From Methylotenera_A sp040387095 (GTDB taxonomy: Bacteria > Pseudomonadota > Gammaproteobacteria > Burkholderiales > Methylophilaceae), in contig JAZKEJ010000003.1 in assembly GCA_040387095.1 (NCBI GenBank), positions 20,206 to 84,205 on the forward strand: a DNA stretch of 64,000 bases, written 5' to 3'. Below, in pieces: positions 7,495 through 16,036 of the stretch (positions within the stretch are counted from its first letter, which is position 1; every line of letters starts with the position of its first letter). Under the pieces are notes generated by a model. That model made no database searches. It was not told where the DNA came from and worked only from the letters and a program-made list of their open reading frames with translations. The translations under genes and the position numbers were made by a program.

Positions 7495-9126
7495 ATGACC
7501 AAATATGTATTCGTCACTGGCGGTGTAGTTTCTTCTCTGGGTAAAGGTATCGCCGCTGCCAGTTTAGGCGCAATCTTGGAATCGCGTGGTATCAAAGTCA
7601 CCATGCTCAAGTTAGATCCCTATATCAACGTTGACCCTGGCACCATGTCGCCATTCCAGCACGGTGAAGTTTTTGTGACCGATGACGGCGCAGAAACCGA
7701 TTTGGATCTGGGCCATTATGAGCGATTTATTTCGCAGCGCATGGGCAAACGCAACAATTTCACCACTGGGCAAATTTACGAAACTGTGATTAAAAAAGAA
7801 CGTCGCGGCGAATATCTAGGCAAAACCGTGCAAGTGATTCCGCATATCACCGATGAGATCAAAACGCATATCAAACGCGGTGCAGAAGGTGCTGATGTGG
7901 CAATTGTGGAAGTGGGCGGCACAGTGGGCGATATTGAATCGTTGCCGTTTCTGGAAGCGATTCGCCAGATGGGTTTTGAAGAAGGAAAAACCAATGCCTG
8001 TTATATCCATTTAACACTATTGCCCTGGATTGCCGCAGCGGGCGAGTTGAAAACCAAACCGACACAGCACTCTGTAAAAGAGTTGCGAGAAATCGGTATT
8101 CAGCCGGATATCTTACTTTGCCGTGCAGACCGCAATATACCGGATGACGAACGTAAAAAAATCGCCTTATTTACAAATGTAGCGCCAGAAGCGGTGATCA
8201 GCGCGATCGATGCGGATTCTATTTATAAAATCCCTGGATTGTTACATGACCAGATGCTAGATGAAATCGTCTGTCATAAATTAAATATTCTGGCCAAAGC
8301 GGCTGACTTATCCAGCTGGGAAAAAATCTCTTACGCACTTGCTAACCCTAAACATCTAGTCAATGTGGCCTTTGTGGGTAAGTATGTCGATTTGACCGAA
8401 TCGTACAAATCGCTGACAGAAGCCTTGATTCATGCTGGTATTCATACCGAATCAAAAGTCAAAATCCATTATATGGATAGTGAAGAAATCGAACAGAACG
8501 GTACGGAAAAATTAGCGGCGATGGACGCGATTCTGATTCCCGGCGGTTTCGGGGTCCGTGGCACAGAAGGCAAAATCGCAGCAATTCAATACGCGCGTGA
8601 GAATAAAATCCCTTATTTGGGTATTTGCCTGGGCATGCAGTTAGCGGTGATCGAATTCGCACGTAATGTTGCAAACCTAAAAGATGCCAATAGTACGGAA
8701 TTCAATGCAGATGCGCCGCATAAATTGATTGGCTTGATTGACGAGTGGCAAGATGCTTCGGGTAAAATCGAAAAACGCGATGAAAATTCTGAGCTTGGCG
8801 GCACCATGCGTTTAGGCGCACAGGCCTGCCCGACAGTAGAAAATACCTTGGCTGCCAGCATTTATGGCACACAAGTGAATGAGCGCCATCGCCATCGCTA
8901 TGAAGTGAATAATCACTATGTTGAACAAATTAAGAATGCTGGTCTGGTGATTTCTGCGCGTACCATTGGTGAAGATTTATGTGAAATGATTGAGCTGCCA
9001 AAAGAAACACATCCTTGGTTTGTGGCTTGCCAATTTCACCCGGAATTTACTTCTAATCCTCGCGCAGGTCATCCGTTGTTTAAAGCTTATGTGCAAGCTG
9101 CTTTAGATAATAAGGCGGTTAACTAG
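7495..9126 (+). CDS. pyrG: CTP synthase
   Basis: CTP synthase aminates UTP to CTP using ATP and glutamine. The 543-aa product opens with the synthetase domain (KYVFVTGGVVSSLGKGI, ATP loop; LDPYINVDPGTMSP). It ends with a class I glutamine amidotransferase domain whose nucleophile is C378 in GICLGMQ, with H515 and E517 in FHPEF completing the triad. All catalytic positions are intact and the length matches E. coli PyrG. kdsA begins at the next base after its stop, and eno and ftsB follow, the conserved proteobacterial pyrG-kdsA-eno-ftsB order. Confidence 0.99.
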   Translation: MTKYVFVTGGVVSSLGKGIAAASLGAILESRGIKVTMLKLDPYINVDPGTMSPFQHGEVFVTDDGAETDLDLGHYERFISQRMGKRNNFTTGQIYETVIKKERRGEYLGKTVQVIPHITDEIKTHIKRGAEGADVAIVEVGGTVGDIESLPFLEAIRQMGFEEGKTNACYIHLTLLPWIAAAGELKTKPTQHSVKELREIGIQPDILLCRADRNIPDDERKKIALFTNVAPEAVISAIDADSIYKIPGLLHDQMLDEIVCHKLNILAKAADLSSWEKISYALANPKHLVNVAFVGKYVDLTESYKSLTEALIHAGIHTESKVKIHYMDSEEIEQNGTEKLAAMDAILIPGGFGVRGTEGKIAAIQYARENKIPYLGICLGMQLAVIEFARNVANLKDANSTEFNADAPHKLIGLIDEWQDASGKIEKRDENSELGGTMRLGAQACPTVENTLAASIYGTQVNERHRHRYEVNNHYVEQIKNAGLVISARTIGEDLCEMIELPKETHPWFVACQFHPEFTSNPRAGHPLFKAYVQAALDNKAVN

Positions 9127-9966
9127 ATGAATTTATGCAATTTTAATGTAGGTCTTGAGCATCCATTATTTTTAATCGCGGGACCTTGTGTGATCGAATC
9201 ACGCGAATTTGCGATTGAAACAGCAGGTAAGTTAAAAGAAATCGCGGAAAAAGTCGGCATCCCTTTTATCTATAAATCATCCTATGACAAAGCGAATCGC
9301 AGTTCCACCAAGACGTTTCGCGGCTTTGGCTTGGATGAAGGCCTGCGTATTCTGGACGAAGTTAGAAGCCAGATTGGCGTACCTGTGTTGACGGATGTGC
9401 ATACCACAGAGCAAGTGCCGCATGTGGCAGCCGTGGTGGATGTGTTGCAAACACCGGCTTTTCTGTGCCGCCAAACCGATTTCATTGTCGCGGTGGCGAC
9501 TTGCGGTAAACCGGTTAACATCAAAAAAGGTCAGTTCTTAGCGCCGCACGATATGTTGCAAGTGGTGAATAAAGCCAAAGAAGCTAATGGCAATCAGGAT
9601 ACGATTATGGTGTGCGAGCGGGGCGCCAGCTTTGGCTATAATACTCTGGTATCGGATATGCGCGGCTTGGCGATTATGCGCGAAACCAATTGTCCGGTGG
9701 TGTTCGATGCGACGCACTCCGTTCAGCAGCCGGGTGGGCAGGGCGATAAGAGCGGTGGCCAGCGTGAATTTGTGCCTGTGTTATCTCGCGCTGCGGTAGC
9801 CAGCGGTATCGCCGGCATCTTTATGGAAACGCATCCAGACCCTTCAAAAGCGTTGTCAGATGGACCAAACGCGTGGCCACTGGATAAAATGGAAGACTTG
9901 CTGCATTTGTTAGTTGATATGGATAGATTAGTCAAAAAATCTGGATTTATTGAATCAACACTTTAG
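9127..9966 (+). CDS. kdsA: 3-deoxy-8-phosphooctulonate synthase
   Basis: KdsA condenses phosphoenolpyruvate with arabinose-5-phosphate to make KDO-8-phosphate, the precursor of the LPS inner core. Family motifs seen are LIAGPCVIES, YKSSYDKANRSS, LTDVHTTEQ, ICERGASFGYN-like CERGASFGYN, and DATHSVQQPGG. The 279-aa length is typical. The Asn in the KANRSS motif, in place of the metal-site cysteine of metal-dependent enzymes, points to the metal-independent class. The start codon directly follows the pyrG stop, so the two are co-translated. Its presence shows that the organism makes LPS. Confidence 0.98.
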   Translation: MNLCNFNVGLEHPLFLIAGPCVIESREFAIETAGKLKEIAEKVGIPFIYKSSYDKANRSSTKTFRGFGLDEGLRILDEVRSQIGVPVLTDVHTTEQVPHVAAVVDVLQTPAFLCRQTDFIVAVATCGKPVNIKKGQFLAPHDMLQVVNKAKEANGNQDTIMVCERGASFGYNTLVSDMRGLAIMRETNCPVVFDATHSVQQPGGQGDKSGGQREFVPVLSRAAVASGIAGIFMETHPDPSKALSDGPNAWPLDKMEDLLHLLVDMDRLVKKSGFIESTL

Positions 9967-10021
9967 AATCAACGTTTTAAGTAGTAAACGTATTTTTATC
10001 ATCAATTTTTAGGATTAAAAA

Positions 10022-11308
10022 ATGAGCGCAATTGTAGATATTATCAGTCGTGAAATATTAGATTCACGCGGCAACCCAACAGTTGAATGTGACGTATTGC
10101 TGGAAAGCGGTGTCATCGGCCGTGCGGCAGTGCCATCTGGCGCATCTACCGGTGCAAAAGAAGCGATGGAACTGCGCGATGGCGATGCAGACCGTTATTT
10201 GGGCAAAGGCGTATTGCAAGCAGTTGAAAATGTGAATACTGAAATCACAGAAGCGATTATTGGCTTGGACTGTGAAGAGCAAAGCTTTATCGATAAAACT
10301 TTAATCGAGTTGGACGGTTCTGAAAATAAAGACCGTTTAGGCGCAAATGCGCTACTCGCGGTTTCAATGGCCTGTGCGCGCGCAGCGGCAGAAGAATCAG
10401 GATTGCCTTTGTATCGCTACTTAGGCGGCTCTGGCGCGATGCAATTGCCTACTCCGATGATGAATATTATCAACGGCGGCGCGCATGCGGATAACTCTGT
10501 TGATATGCAAGAGTTCATGATTATTCCAGCTGGCTTACCAACATTCAGGGAAGCCTTGCGTTGCGGCGCGGAAATCTTTCATCAACTTAAGAAAACACTG
10601 CATAAAAAAGGCTTAGCCACTACAGTGGGTGACGAAGGCGGTTTTGCACCTAATTTAGCCAGTAATGAAGATGCGATTAAACTTATTTTAGAATCCATTT
10701 CTGATGCAGGTTATGAGCCGGGCCGCGATGTATATCTAGGCTTGGATTGCGCTAGTACCGAATTTTACAAAGACGGTAAATATCATTTGGAATCAGAGGG
10801 TCTATCGCTGAGTTCAGCACAATTTACTGATTACCTAGCGACATGGGTAGATAAATACCCAATCATCAGTATTGAAGATGGCATGGGTGAATTTGACTGG
10901 GATGGTTGGGATATCCTGACTAAACGCCTAGGCAAAACCACGCAGCTAGTGGGTGACGATTTATTTGTGACCAATTCAAAAATCCTGCGCGAGGGTATCA
11001 AGCGCGGCGTGGCCAACTCCGTATTGATTAAAGTGAATCAAATCGGTACCTTGACGGAAACTTTCCAAACCATTGAAATGGCAAAACGCGCGGGTTACAC
11101 AGCCGTTGTGTCGCATCGCTCCGGTGAAACAGAAGACACGACAATCGCGGATATTTCAGTAGCGACCAATGCCTTGCAAATTAAAACTGGTTCATTGTGC
11201 CGTAGTGAGCGTATCGCTAAATACAACCAATTGTTGCGCATTGAAGAAGAGTTGGGTGATGCAACGAGTTATGCAGGTATGGGCGCGTTTTACCAGCTGT
11301 TCAAATAA
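10022..11308 (+). CDS. eno: Enolase
   Basis: Enolase interconverts 2-phosphoglycerate and phosphoenolpyruvate and is also a core partner of the RNA degradosome in many proteobacteria. The 428-aa sequence shows EILDSRGNPTVE at the N-terminus, GASTGAKEA, the GDEGGFAPN catalytic-glutamate loop, SIEDGMGEFDWDGW, and the signature LIKVNQIGTLTET with the catalytic lysine, followed by VSHRSGETED. It is 55 bases downstream of kdsA and precedes ftsB. The eno-ftsB gap is filled by a large inverted repeat, described separately. Confidence 0.99.
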   Translation: MSAIVDIISREILDSRGNPTVECDVLLESGVIGRAAVPSGASTGAKEAMELRDGDADRYLGKGVLQAVENVNTEITEAIIGLDCEEQSFIDKTLIELDGSENKDRLGANALLAVSMACARAAAEESGLPLYRYLGGSGAMQLPTPMMNIINGGAHADNSVDMQEFMIIPAGLPTFREALRCGAEIFHQLKKTLHKKGLATTVGDEGGFAPNLASNEDAIKLILESISDAGYEPGRDVYLGLDCASTEFYKDGKYHLESEGLSLSSAQFTDYLATWVDKYPIISIEDGMGEFDWDGWDILTKRLGKTTQLVGDDLFVTNSKILREGIKRGVANSVLIKVNQIGTLTETFQTIEMAKRAGYTAVVSHRSGETEDTTIADISVATNALQIKTGSLCRSERIAKYNQLLRIEEELGDATSYAGMGAFYQLFK

Positions 11309-11409
11309 TTTCAAGTGCAATCGAACCAATACGTTGTTGCATTAGCTTGCCGTACTTGTTGTACTGTCTGCGCTAATGCGCCTAGTCTTGGTTCGACTAC
11401 ACTTGAAAT
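11308..11409. repeat. Large nested inverted repeat between eno and ftsB
   Basis: Outer arms ATTTCAAGTG (11308-11317) and CACTTGAAAT (11400-11409) enclose TCGAACCAA (11321-11329) and TTGGTTCGA (11388-11396), then GCATTAGC (11339-11346) and GCTAATGC (11372-11379), and finally GTAC/GTAC around a short loop (11352-11364). The whole 102-base unit folds as one long interrupted hairpin. There is no T-run after it, so it is not a standard terminator. It overlaps the eno stop codon and resembles a REP/MITE-type dispersed intergenic element. Confidence 0.75.
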
Positions 11410-11451
11410 GAAATGTGTGCAAACCTATAAAAAAGCTCACAAAGACTTATT

Positions 11452-11835
11452 TTGAAGGCTTTAACACTTATTTTTGTTATCTTAATTGCCTTGCTGCAGT
11501 ATCCACTGTGGCTTGGCAAAGGTAGCTGGTTGCGGGTGTGGAATGTTAACCAGCAAATCAGCAATCAAAAAGAAAAAAATAAAGCGCTCAAACAGCGTAA
11601 CGAAACTTTAAGTGCCGAAGTGCGTGATTTAAAACAAGGCAATGCGGCGATTGAAGAGCGCGCGCGTAGCGAGTTGGGCATGATTAAAGAAGATGAAGTG
11701 TTTTATCAAGTGATTGATCAGCCACTGCCGACTATTCAGCAGAATCAATTGCCAGAAATTTCTGCTATTCAAAATACCCAGCCCGAATTAACCTTAACGC
11801 CAACAATAACGCCTCTAGGCAATCCGACACCCTAA
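11452..11835 (+). CDS. ftsB: Cell division protein FtsB
   Basis: FtsB is a bitopic inner-membrane protein of the FtsQLB divisome complex. The N-terminal transmembrane segment (about 4-20) is followed by the family signature QYPLWLGKGSWLRVW and a coiled coil (about 30-75), then LGMIKEDEVFYQVI. At 127 aa it carries a Pro/Thr-rich tail longer than that of E. coli FtsB (103 aa). The start is TTG at 11452; no in-frame ATG lies upstream that would keep the conserved N-terminus. It closes the pyrG-kdsA-eno-ftsB run. Confidence 0.94.
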   Translation: MKALTLIFVILIALLQYPLWLGKGSWLRVWNVNQQISNQKEKNKALKQRNETLSAEVRDLKQGNAAIEERARSELGMIKEDEVFYQVIDQPLPTIQQNQLPEISAIQNTQPELTLTPTITPLGNPTP

Positions 11836-11873
11836 CTTAATGAGTCTTAACTTAATCGCATTTTTAACGCAAA

Positions 11874-12926
11874 TCAGTCGTTAATTATTTGATCTTCTAC
11901 CGTATAAGGTAACGGTTTGATGTTGATAGCAAAGCCTTGCCAAGTCAGATTTCCCGCATGTTTTGCCTCAATACGCAGTTCAATCAACGCATCAAATCCA
12001 CTTTGATTATTCGGCGCGACGCGCACGATTTGTCCCACATCACTGTTTGCAGCATCGAGTATTTTATCGCCTTCAACTGGTGCTGTATATGTTGCAATGC
12101 CAGCCAAATAAGTACGGCGTTTTACTTTGCCTAAATAGTGTGTTCGGGCGACGATTTCCTGGCCGGTGTAGCAACCTTTTTTAAAATTAATGCCGTTTAA
12201 AATATCTAAATTCAGCATTTGCGGCACAAATTGTTCTTGGGTTTTAGGCAATACATCAGGTATGCCACTTTGAATATCCAGCCAATCCCAACAGGGCTTA
12301 CCGACAAGCTGGCACTGCGCTTTAAGCGCGTTAAAAATAATTGGCGCGTTTACGCTATCTGTAAAGATTTGAAACCGCGTATGACCTGAGATTGTTGGCA
12401 ATTTTAAAACCGCGCCATTTTCCAAGCTGACTAATTCGTAATCTTGTGTGGGAATCTTGCCAAAAAAAGGTGTTAATAATATTGCAGAATCTGGGCCATT
12501 GATGCCGAATTTAATAATGTTTTCCGACACATCTTTTATTTCTACTTTGCTACGCATAACATACATTTTTAGCCGTTTCATCATCGGCTCTAGCAAGGCA
12601 CGATTAAACTGTAAGTGCATGTGGTCATAATGAGCAAAAGCCAGAAATAGAGCCAGCAAGCGTCCTTTTGGTGTGCAATAACCACTGTAATGTGCGATAT
12701 TGCTGGTTAATAGCAATTTCACGTCATTAGTGACTTGGCCTTGTAAGAAGCTTATTGCATCTGCGCCACCAATTTCTAACAAGCCTAAATGGCTTAAATC
12801 GCATAGCGTATTAACGCGTTGTGTGGCGGATAATTCATCTTGTAAATCACCATAATGACTGATAGCGCCATCTGTCATCACCGCGCCGTGTTGTACTAAT
12901 CCTGATTGCCATTCTGATGCTGTCAT
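11874..12926 (-). CDS. ygfZ: Folate-binding YgfZ family protein (tRNA modification / Fe-S maintenance)
   Basis: YgfZ is a tetrahydrofolate-binding protein of the GcvT-like fold needed for Fe-S enzymes such as MiaB. The diagnostic motif KKGCYTGQEIVART with its conserved cysteine is present in the C-terminal half. The aminomethyltransferase-like N-terminal domain contains LCDLSHLGLLEIGGADA and FLQGQVTND. The 350-aa length is typical for betaproteobacteria. It is transcribed toward ftsB and away from the ygfX-like gene, whose start is 39 bases from its own. Confidence 0.95.
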   Translation of the reverse strand: MTASEWQSGLVQHGAVMTDGAISHYGDLQDELSATQRVNTLCDLSHLGLLEIGGADAISFLQGQVTNDVKLLLTSNIAHYSGYCTPKGRLLALFLAFAHYDHMHLQFNRALLEPMMKRLKMYVMRSKVEIKDVSENIIKFGINGPDSAILLTPFFGKIPTQDYELVSLENGAVLKLPTISGHTRFQIFTDSVNAPIIFNALKAQCQLVGKPCWDWLDIQSGIPDVLPKTQEQFVPQMLNLDILNGINFKKGCYTGQEIVARTHYLGKVKRRTYLAGIATYTAPVEGDKILDAANSDVGQIVRVAPNNQSGFDALIELRIEAKHAGNLTWQGFAINIKPLPYTVEDQIIND

Positions 12927-12965
12927 GCGATTATTTGCCTTGATTAGATATTATTAGACTGCTGA

Positions 12966-13475
12966 ATGAAACCCATTTTAACTAAAGCTGTTTTATCAAA
13001 ACCGATTGTGATACAACTTTTGCCCTCAACACTATTATTGGGTCTGTTGGTCGCAGTTGCAACTATCAGCGCGGTGATTATTTTAATCTCAACAATCATT
13101 TTACCCATCAAATATGCTGTTTTTGTGTTAATAATTATCTCTACAATTTACTATGTCATGCGCGATGCGCTATTGATGCTGCCTTGGTCGTGGCAAAAGA
13201 TTGAAATCGATATGAAGGGTGTGTTGAATTTAACCAATAAAAAGCAGCAAAAAATCCAGCCTCAATTGGAGTTTACAAGTTTTATACATCAATACTTAAC
13301 CATTTTAAACTTCAAGAGACAAGGCGTCAGATTGAACTTGCCGCCTGTATTGTTGCTGCCAAATCGTTCACACGATTTGGCATATCAGGATGCTTTAAGA
13401 CGATTGCGGGTATGGATGCGCTTCTTTAAGCACGACAAAGTAAATCAAGATAATTTTGTCGCACCGACTGCTTGA
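12966..13475 (+). CDS. YgfX-like membrane protein
   Basis: This 169-aa protein has two adjacent hydrophobic helices (about 19-43 and 48-66), then a soluble domain containing LPWSWQKIEID and ending DALRRLRVWMRF. That pattern matches the YgfX (CptA) family, which sits beside ygfZ and sdhE in many proteobacteria. E. coli YgfX has been reported to affect cytoskeletal proteins and to be counteracted by SdhE; no sdhE is seen here. Its 3' end overlaps the convergent mxaL 3' end by 31 bases. Family assignment is by architecture and neighbourhood and is moderately sure. Confidence 0.65.
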   Translation: MKPILTKAVLSKPIVIQLLPSTLLLGLLVAVATISAVIILISTIILPIKYAVFVLIIISTIYYVMRDALLMLPWSWQKIEIDMKGVLNLTNKKQQKIQPQLEFTSFIHQYLTILNFKRQGVRLNLPPVLLLPNRSHDLAYQDALRRLRVWMRFFKHDKVNQDNFVAPTA

Positions 13476-14455
13476 CGTTTTTTACGTGCACGCCATGTTT
13501 TCCAGATATTTTTTGTTTCTTTTATGGGATGTTTGGGGAAATAGGCCGCCAAAAACAGTAAACCAGCTAAACCGCCAAATACCCATTTCATTTCAAATTT
13601 AGCTTTGTCGCGACGCGCAGGGGGCTGTTTTTTCATGGCAGATAACACTGCTTGCACACTGTCGCCATTGACATATTTGCCATTAATTTCTTTTGTAACA
13701 GACTGTAAATATTTTTCTTCTAATTTTGACATAAATCGATCGCTAGTACCGCTGGCAACGCTGTCATTCCGCGTACCGATATTGGATTCTGAGATTTGCG
13801 CAATACCAGGCTGCATGGCAAAACTTTCACTCGACCAATAGCCAATCACTTGGTTTTGTTCATCCAGTTTAGGAATCGCAGTGCCTTTATCACTACCAAC
13901 TCCGACAAACAACCAATCTTTTCCACCTTGAAAATCGGTTAAATCACGGGTGTTAAAGGCGTGCAGGGCAGGTGTTTCTTCACCATCGGTAAAATAAACG
14001 ACTTGAGCAGTTTCTGGAAAACTGCGGATAAGTCTGGCCAAAGTAGCTAAACTTTCGCGAATGCGGCTATTGCCGGACCAGCCAGTACGCCAATCTAGAT
14101 GGTCAATTGTGTCTTCAATGGCGGCGAAGTTTTCGCATACTTCAATTGGCGTATAAAGCGCAGCTACGCTAACGCCAGCGAACAGGCCAATGCCGACTTG
14201 TGTACCACATGGCATTTCACCAATGATGCGATGCATTAAATATTGCTGATATTGCATGCGCGTGACTGGTTTTCCATTAATCGTTTCATCCACAACGTTC
14301 ATACTTTGTGAAATATCCGCCACTAACAAATAGCTGTAAATATCGCGCCTAATCGGCACAGTGGGTTTAAAAAGCGCAATCAGTAGCAAAATCAATGCTA
14401 GCGCCAGCAAAGTCACATCGCGGCGGTGTCGAAAGTAATTAAATATTTTTTTCAT
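13445..14455 (-). CDS. mxaL: MxaL, von Willebrand A protein of methanol dehydrogenase maturation
   Basis: This 336-aa protein has an N-terminal helix (about 15-29), a vWA domain with the metal-ion-dependent adhesion motif DISQS (about 48-52) and FTDGEETP, and a C-terminal helix followed by a basic tail. MxaL works with MxaA, MxaC and MxaK, which genetics in Methylobacterium links to calcium insertion into methanol dehydrogenase. It is the last gene of the mxaRSACKL run, 27 bases after mxaK. Its last 31 bases overlap the convergent ygfX-like gene. The assignment depends largely on gene order plus the vWA/TM architecture. Confidence 0.88.
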   Translation of the reverse strand: MKKIFNYFRHRRDVTLLALALILLLIALFKPTVPIRRDIYSYLLVADISQSMNVVDETINGKPVTRMQYQQYLMHRIIGEMPCGTQVGIGLFAGVSVAALYTPIEVCENFAAIEDTIDHLDWRTGWSGNSRIRESLATLARLIRSFPETAQVVYFTDGEETPALHAFNTRDLTDFQGGKDWLFVGVGSDKGTAIPKLDEQNQVIGYWSSESFAMQPGIAQISESNIGTRNDSVASGTSDRFMSKLEEKYLQSVTKEINGKYVNGDSVQAVLSAMKKQPPARRDKAKFEMKWVFGGLAGLLFLAAYFPKHPIKETKNIWKTWRARKKRQAVGATKLS

Positions 14456-14482
14456 ATTATTTAGCCGTTAATTAAGCGTAAA

Positions 14483-15037
14483 TTATGGCAGGCCAACTGG
14501 AATATTGCCCATAATCAAGCCTGGCGTATCCGATTCGCCTACACCGGGTGTGGGCGTAGCAGGCAGCATGGTTAAAAGGCGGTCTAAATTATGGCGCGCA
14601 TCCCAATGGCTGTTATCACTTTTTAATGAAGCCAGATAAGCGGATCTAGCTTGGCGGATCAAATATTCCGCCTCGTCACGAACAGTGTTATTGGTGCCAT
14701 TGATGGCTAATCCACGCAAAAAGAATATATTGCCAATATTGTAATTAACCGCAGATTTTTGCGATGCATTGGCTTTTGGCAATGTTTGTGTAAATAACAA
14801 AGTAGCCTCTTTGTAACGCTCTTTTTTTGCCAAATAAAGCGCAGTAGCAAATTTAGCTTCAAAACTTTGTTTATCTGTTTTAGGTGTTTTGCCCGAACTC
14901 ACCGCTTGATTAAACTCGTCAATCTGACGGATACGATTGAACGTGTAAGCACTTGCCAGCAAGCTGATTAAGCTTACAAAAACTAAAAACCAAGTGAGCT
15001 TTTTAACTGTGAATAAAGATTGAGTGTTGGATTTCAT
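14483..15037 (-). CDS. mxaK: MxaK, methanol dehydrogenase accessory protein
   Basis: MxaK is a small membrane-anchored protein required for assembly of calcium-dependent methanol dehydrogenase. The 184-aa product has one N-terminal helix (about 13-33). A periplasmic TPR-like region follows (NYNIGNIFFLRGLAI; then YLASLKSDNSHWDARHNLDRLL). The tail ends in IPVGLP, which matches the usual FPGGLP-like end of the family. It starts 15 bases after the mxaC stop and ends 27 bases before mxaL, so it is inside one operon. Confidence 0.88.
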   Translation of the reverse strand: MKSNTQSLFTVKKLTWFLVFVSLISLLASAYTFNRIRQIDEFNQAVSSGKTPKTDKQSFEAKFATALYLAKKERYKEATLLFTQTLPKANASQKSAVNYNIGNIFFLRGLAINGTNNTVRDEAEYLIRQARSAYLASLKSDNSHWDARHNLDRLLTMLPATPTPGVGESDTPGLIMGNIPVGLP

Positions 15038-15052
15038 GCTAGCCTCGCCATT

Positions 15053-16033
15053 TTAATTTCGCCAAGTTTTTACTTCTAAATACTTCACACCCAGCAACAA
15101 TGCAATCATGATTGCAGCAAGCGTAAAGCAAAAATTCGAAAAATCTTTGCCGGGGATTTTATGCAGATATTTGATGGGTTTTTTCTCTTTACGATTAATA
15201 TCATCAATCGCTAATTGTAGCGTTTTTGGGTCTTCTGCCTCATAAGCGTTAAAAGGCGTTTTAAAGGTTTTAAAAAACTCATGCAATTCAATTTCTGGCG
15301 GCAAGGGCTGGTCCTCTTGTGGCTTGTAATCTTTGTTGAAAATACTCAAACCACCAGGCTGACGCAGCACAATCCAATACAAACTTAAATGCATGCGGTC
15401 AAACCAATCTTTAATTTTTTGTTGTGTGTTGGCATCAATGCGGCCAGCGCCATCTGATAACAAAATAACCGCGCGCGAGCCAGAATCGGGCACTTTATCA
15501 AATAAGCCAGCGGCAGAAGTTAAGCCACTACCAATATTGGTTTGAAATAGCGCATTACCAGCGGTAGCGCGCACAGCTGCCACAATCGCTTCTTTATTTT
15601 CAGTCAGCGGCAGCACGTACATGGCAGAGTTACTAAATGTAATCATGCCCAACATATCATTTTGGCGAGATTGCACGAATTGTGTGATAAGCCGGCTGGC
15701 TGCGGCCGATTTTGTCTCGCCGACAGTGGTTGGTGTTGAACCAGAAAAGGGATCATCCATACTTGCACTGCGATCTAGTACCAATGTGATCTGTGCGCCC
15801 ACGCCGATGCGTTCGACTAACTGCTGGGTGCTATGCGGCGCGCTTAAACCCAAAATAATAAAAGTGAGGATCAGCACGGCTAATATTTTTAAAATAAGCC
15901 CGATTAAGTCTGACAGCGGATCTGCTGGCAGCATATCTAACCATGAGTAGCTTTTGCTGTGCGCGCGTTGAAATACCAACGGTAATATCGCCAAAGGCAA
16001 TAACCACAACATCCAAGGATGAGAAAATTCCAT
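15053..16033 (-). CDS. mxaC: MxaC, von Willebrand A protein of methanol dehydrogenase maturation
   Basis: This 326-aa protein has the BatA-like layout: an N-terminal helix pair (about 7-19 and 47-65), a vWA domain with the MIDAS motif DRSASM (about 87-92), and a final helix (about 301-317). MxaC belongs to the set implicated in calcium insertion into MxaFI methanol dehydrogenase. It starts three bases after the mxaA stop, so translation is probably coupled. Both vWA proteins of the operon (MxaC and MxaL) keep intact MIDAS residues. Confidence 0.88.
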   Translation of the reverse strand: MEFSHPWMLWLLPLAILPLVFQRAHSKSYSWLDMLPADPLSDLIGLILKILAVLILTFIILGLSAPHSTQQLVERIGVGAQITLVLDRSASMDDPFSGSTPTTVGETKSAAASRLITQFVQSRQNDMLGMITFSNSAMYVLPLTENKEAIVAAVRATAGNALFQTNIGSGLTSAAGLFDKVPDSGSRAVILLSDGAGRIDANTQQKIKDWFDRMHLSLYWIVLRQPGGLSIFNKDYKPQEDQPLPPEIELHEFFKTFKTPFNAYEAEDPKTLQLAIDDINRKEKKPIKYLHKIPGKDFSNFCFTLAAIMIALLLGVKYLEVKTWRN

Positions 16034-16036
16034 AAC

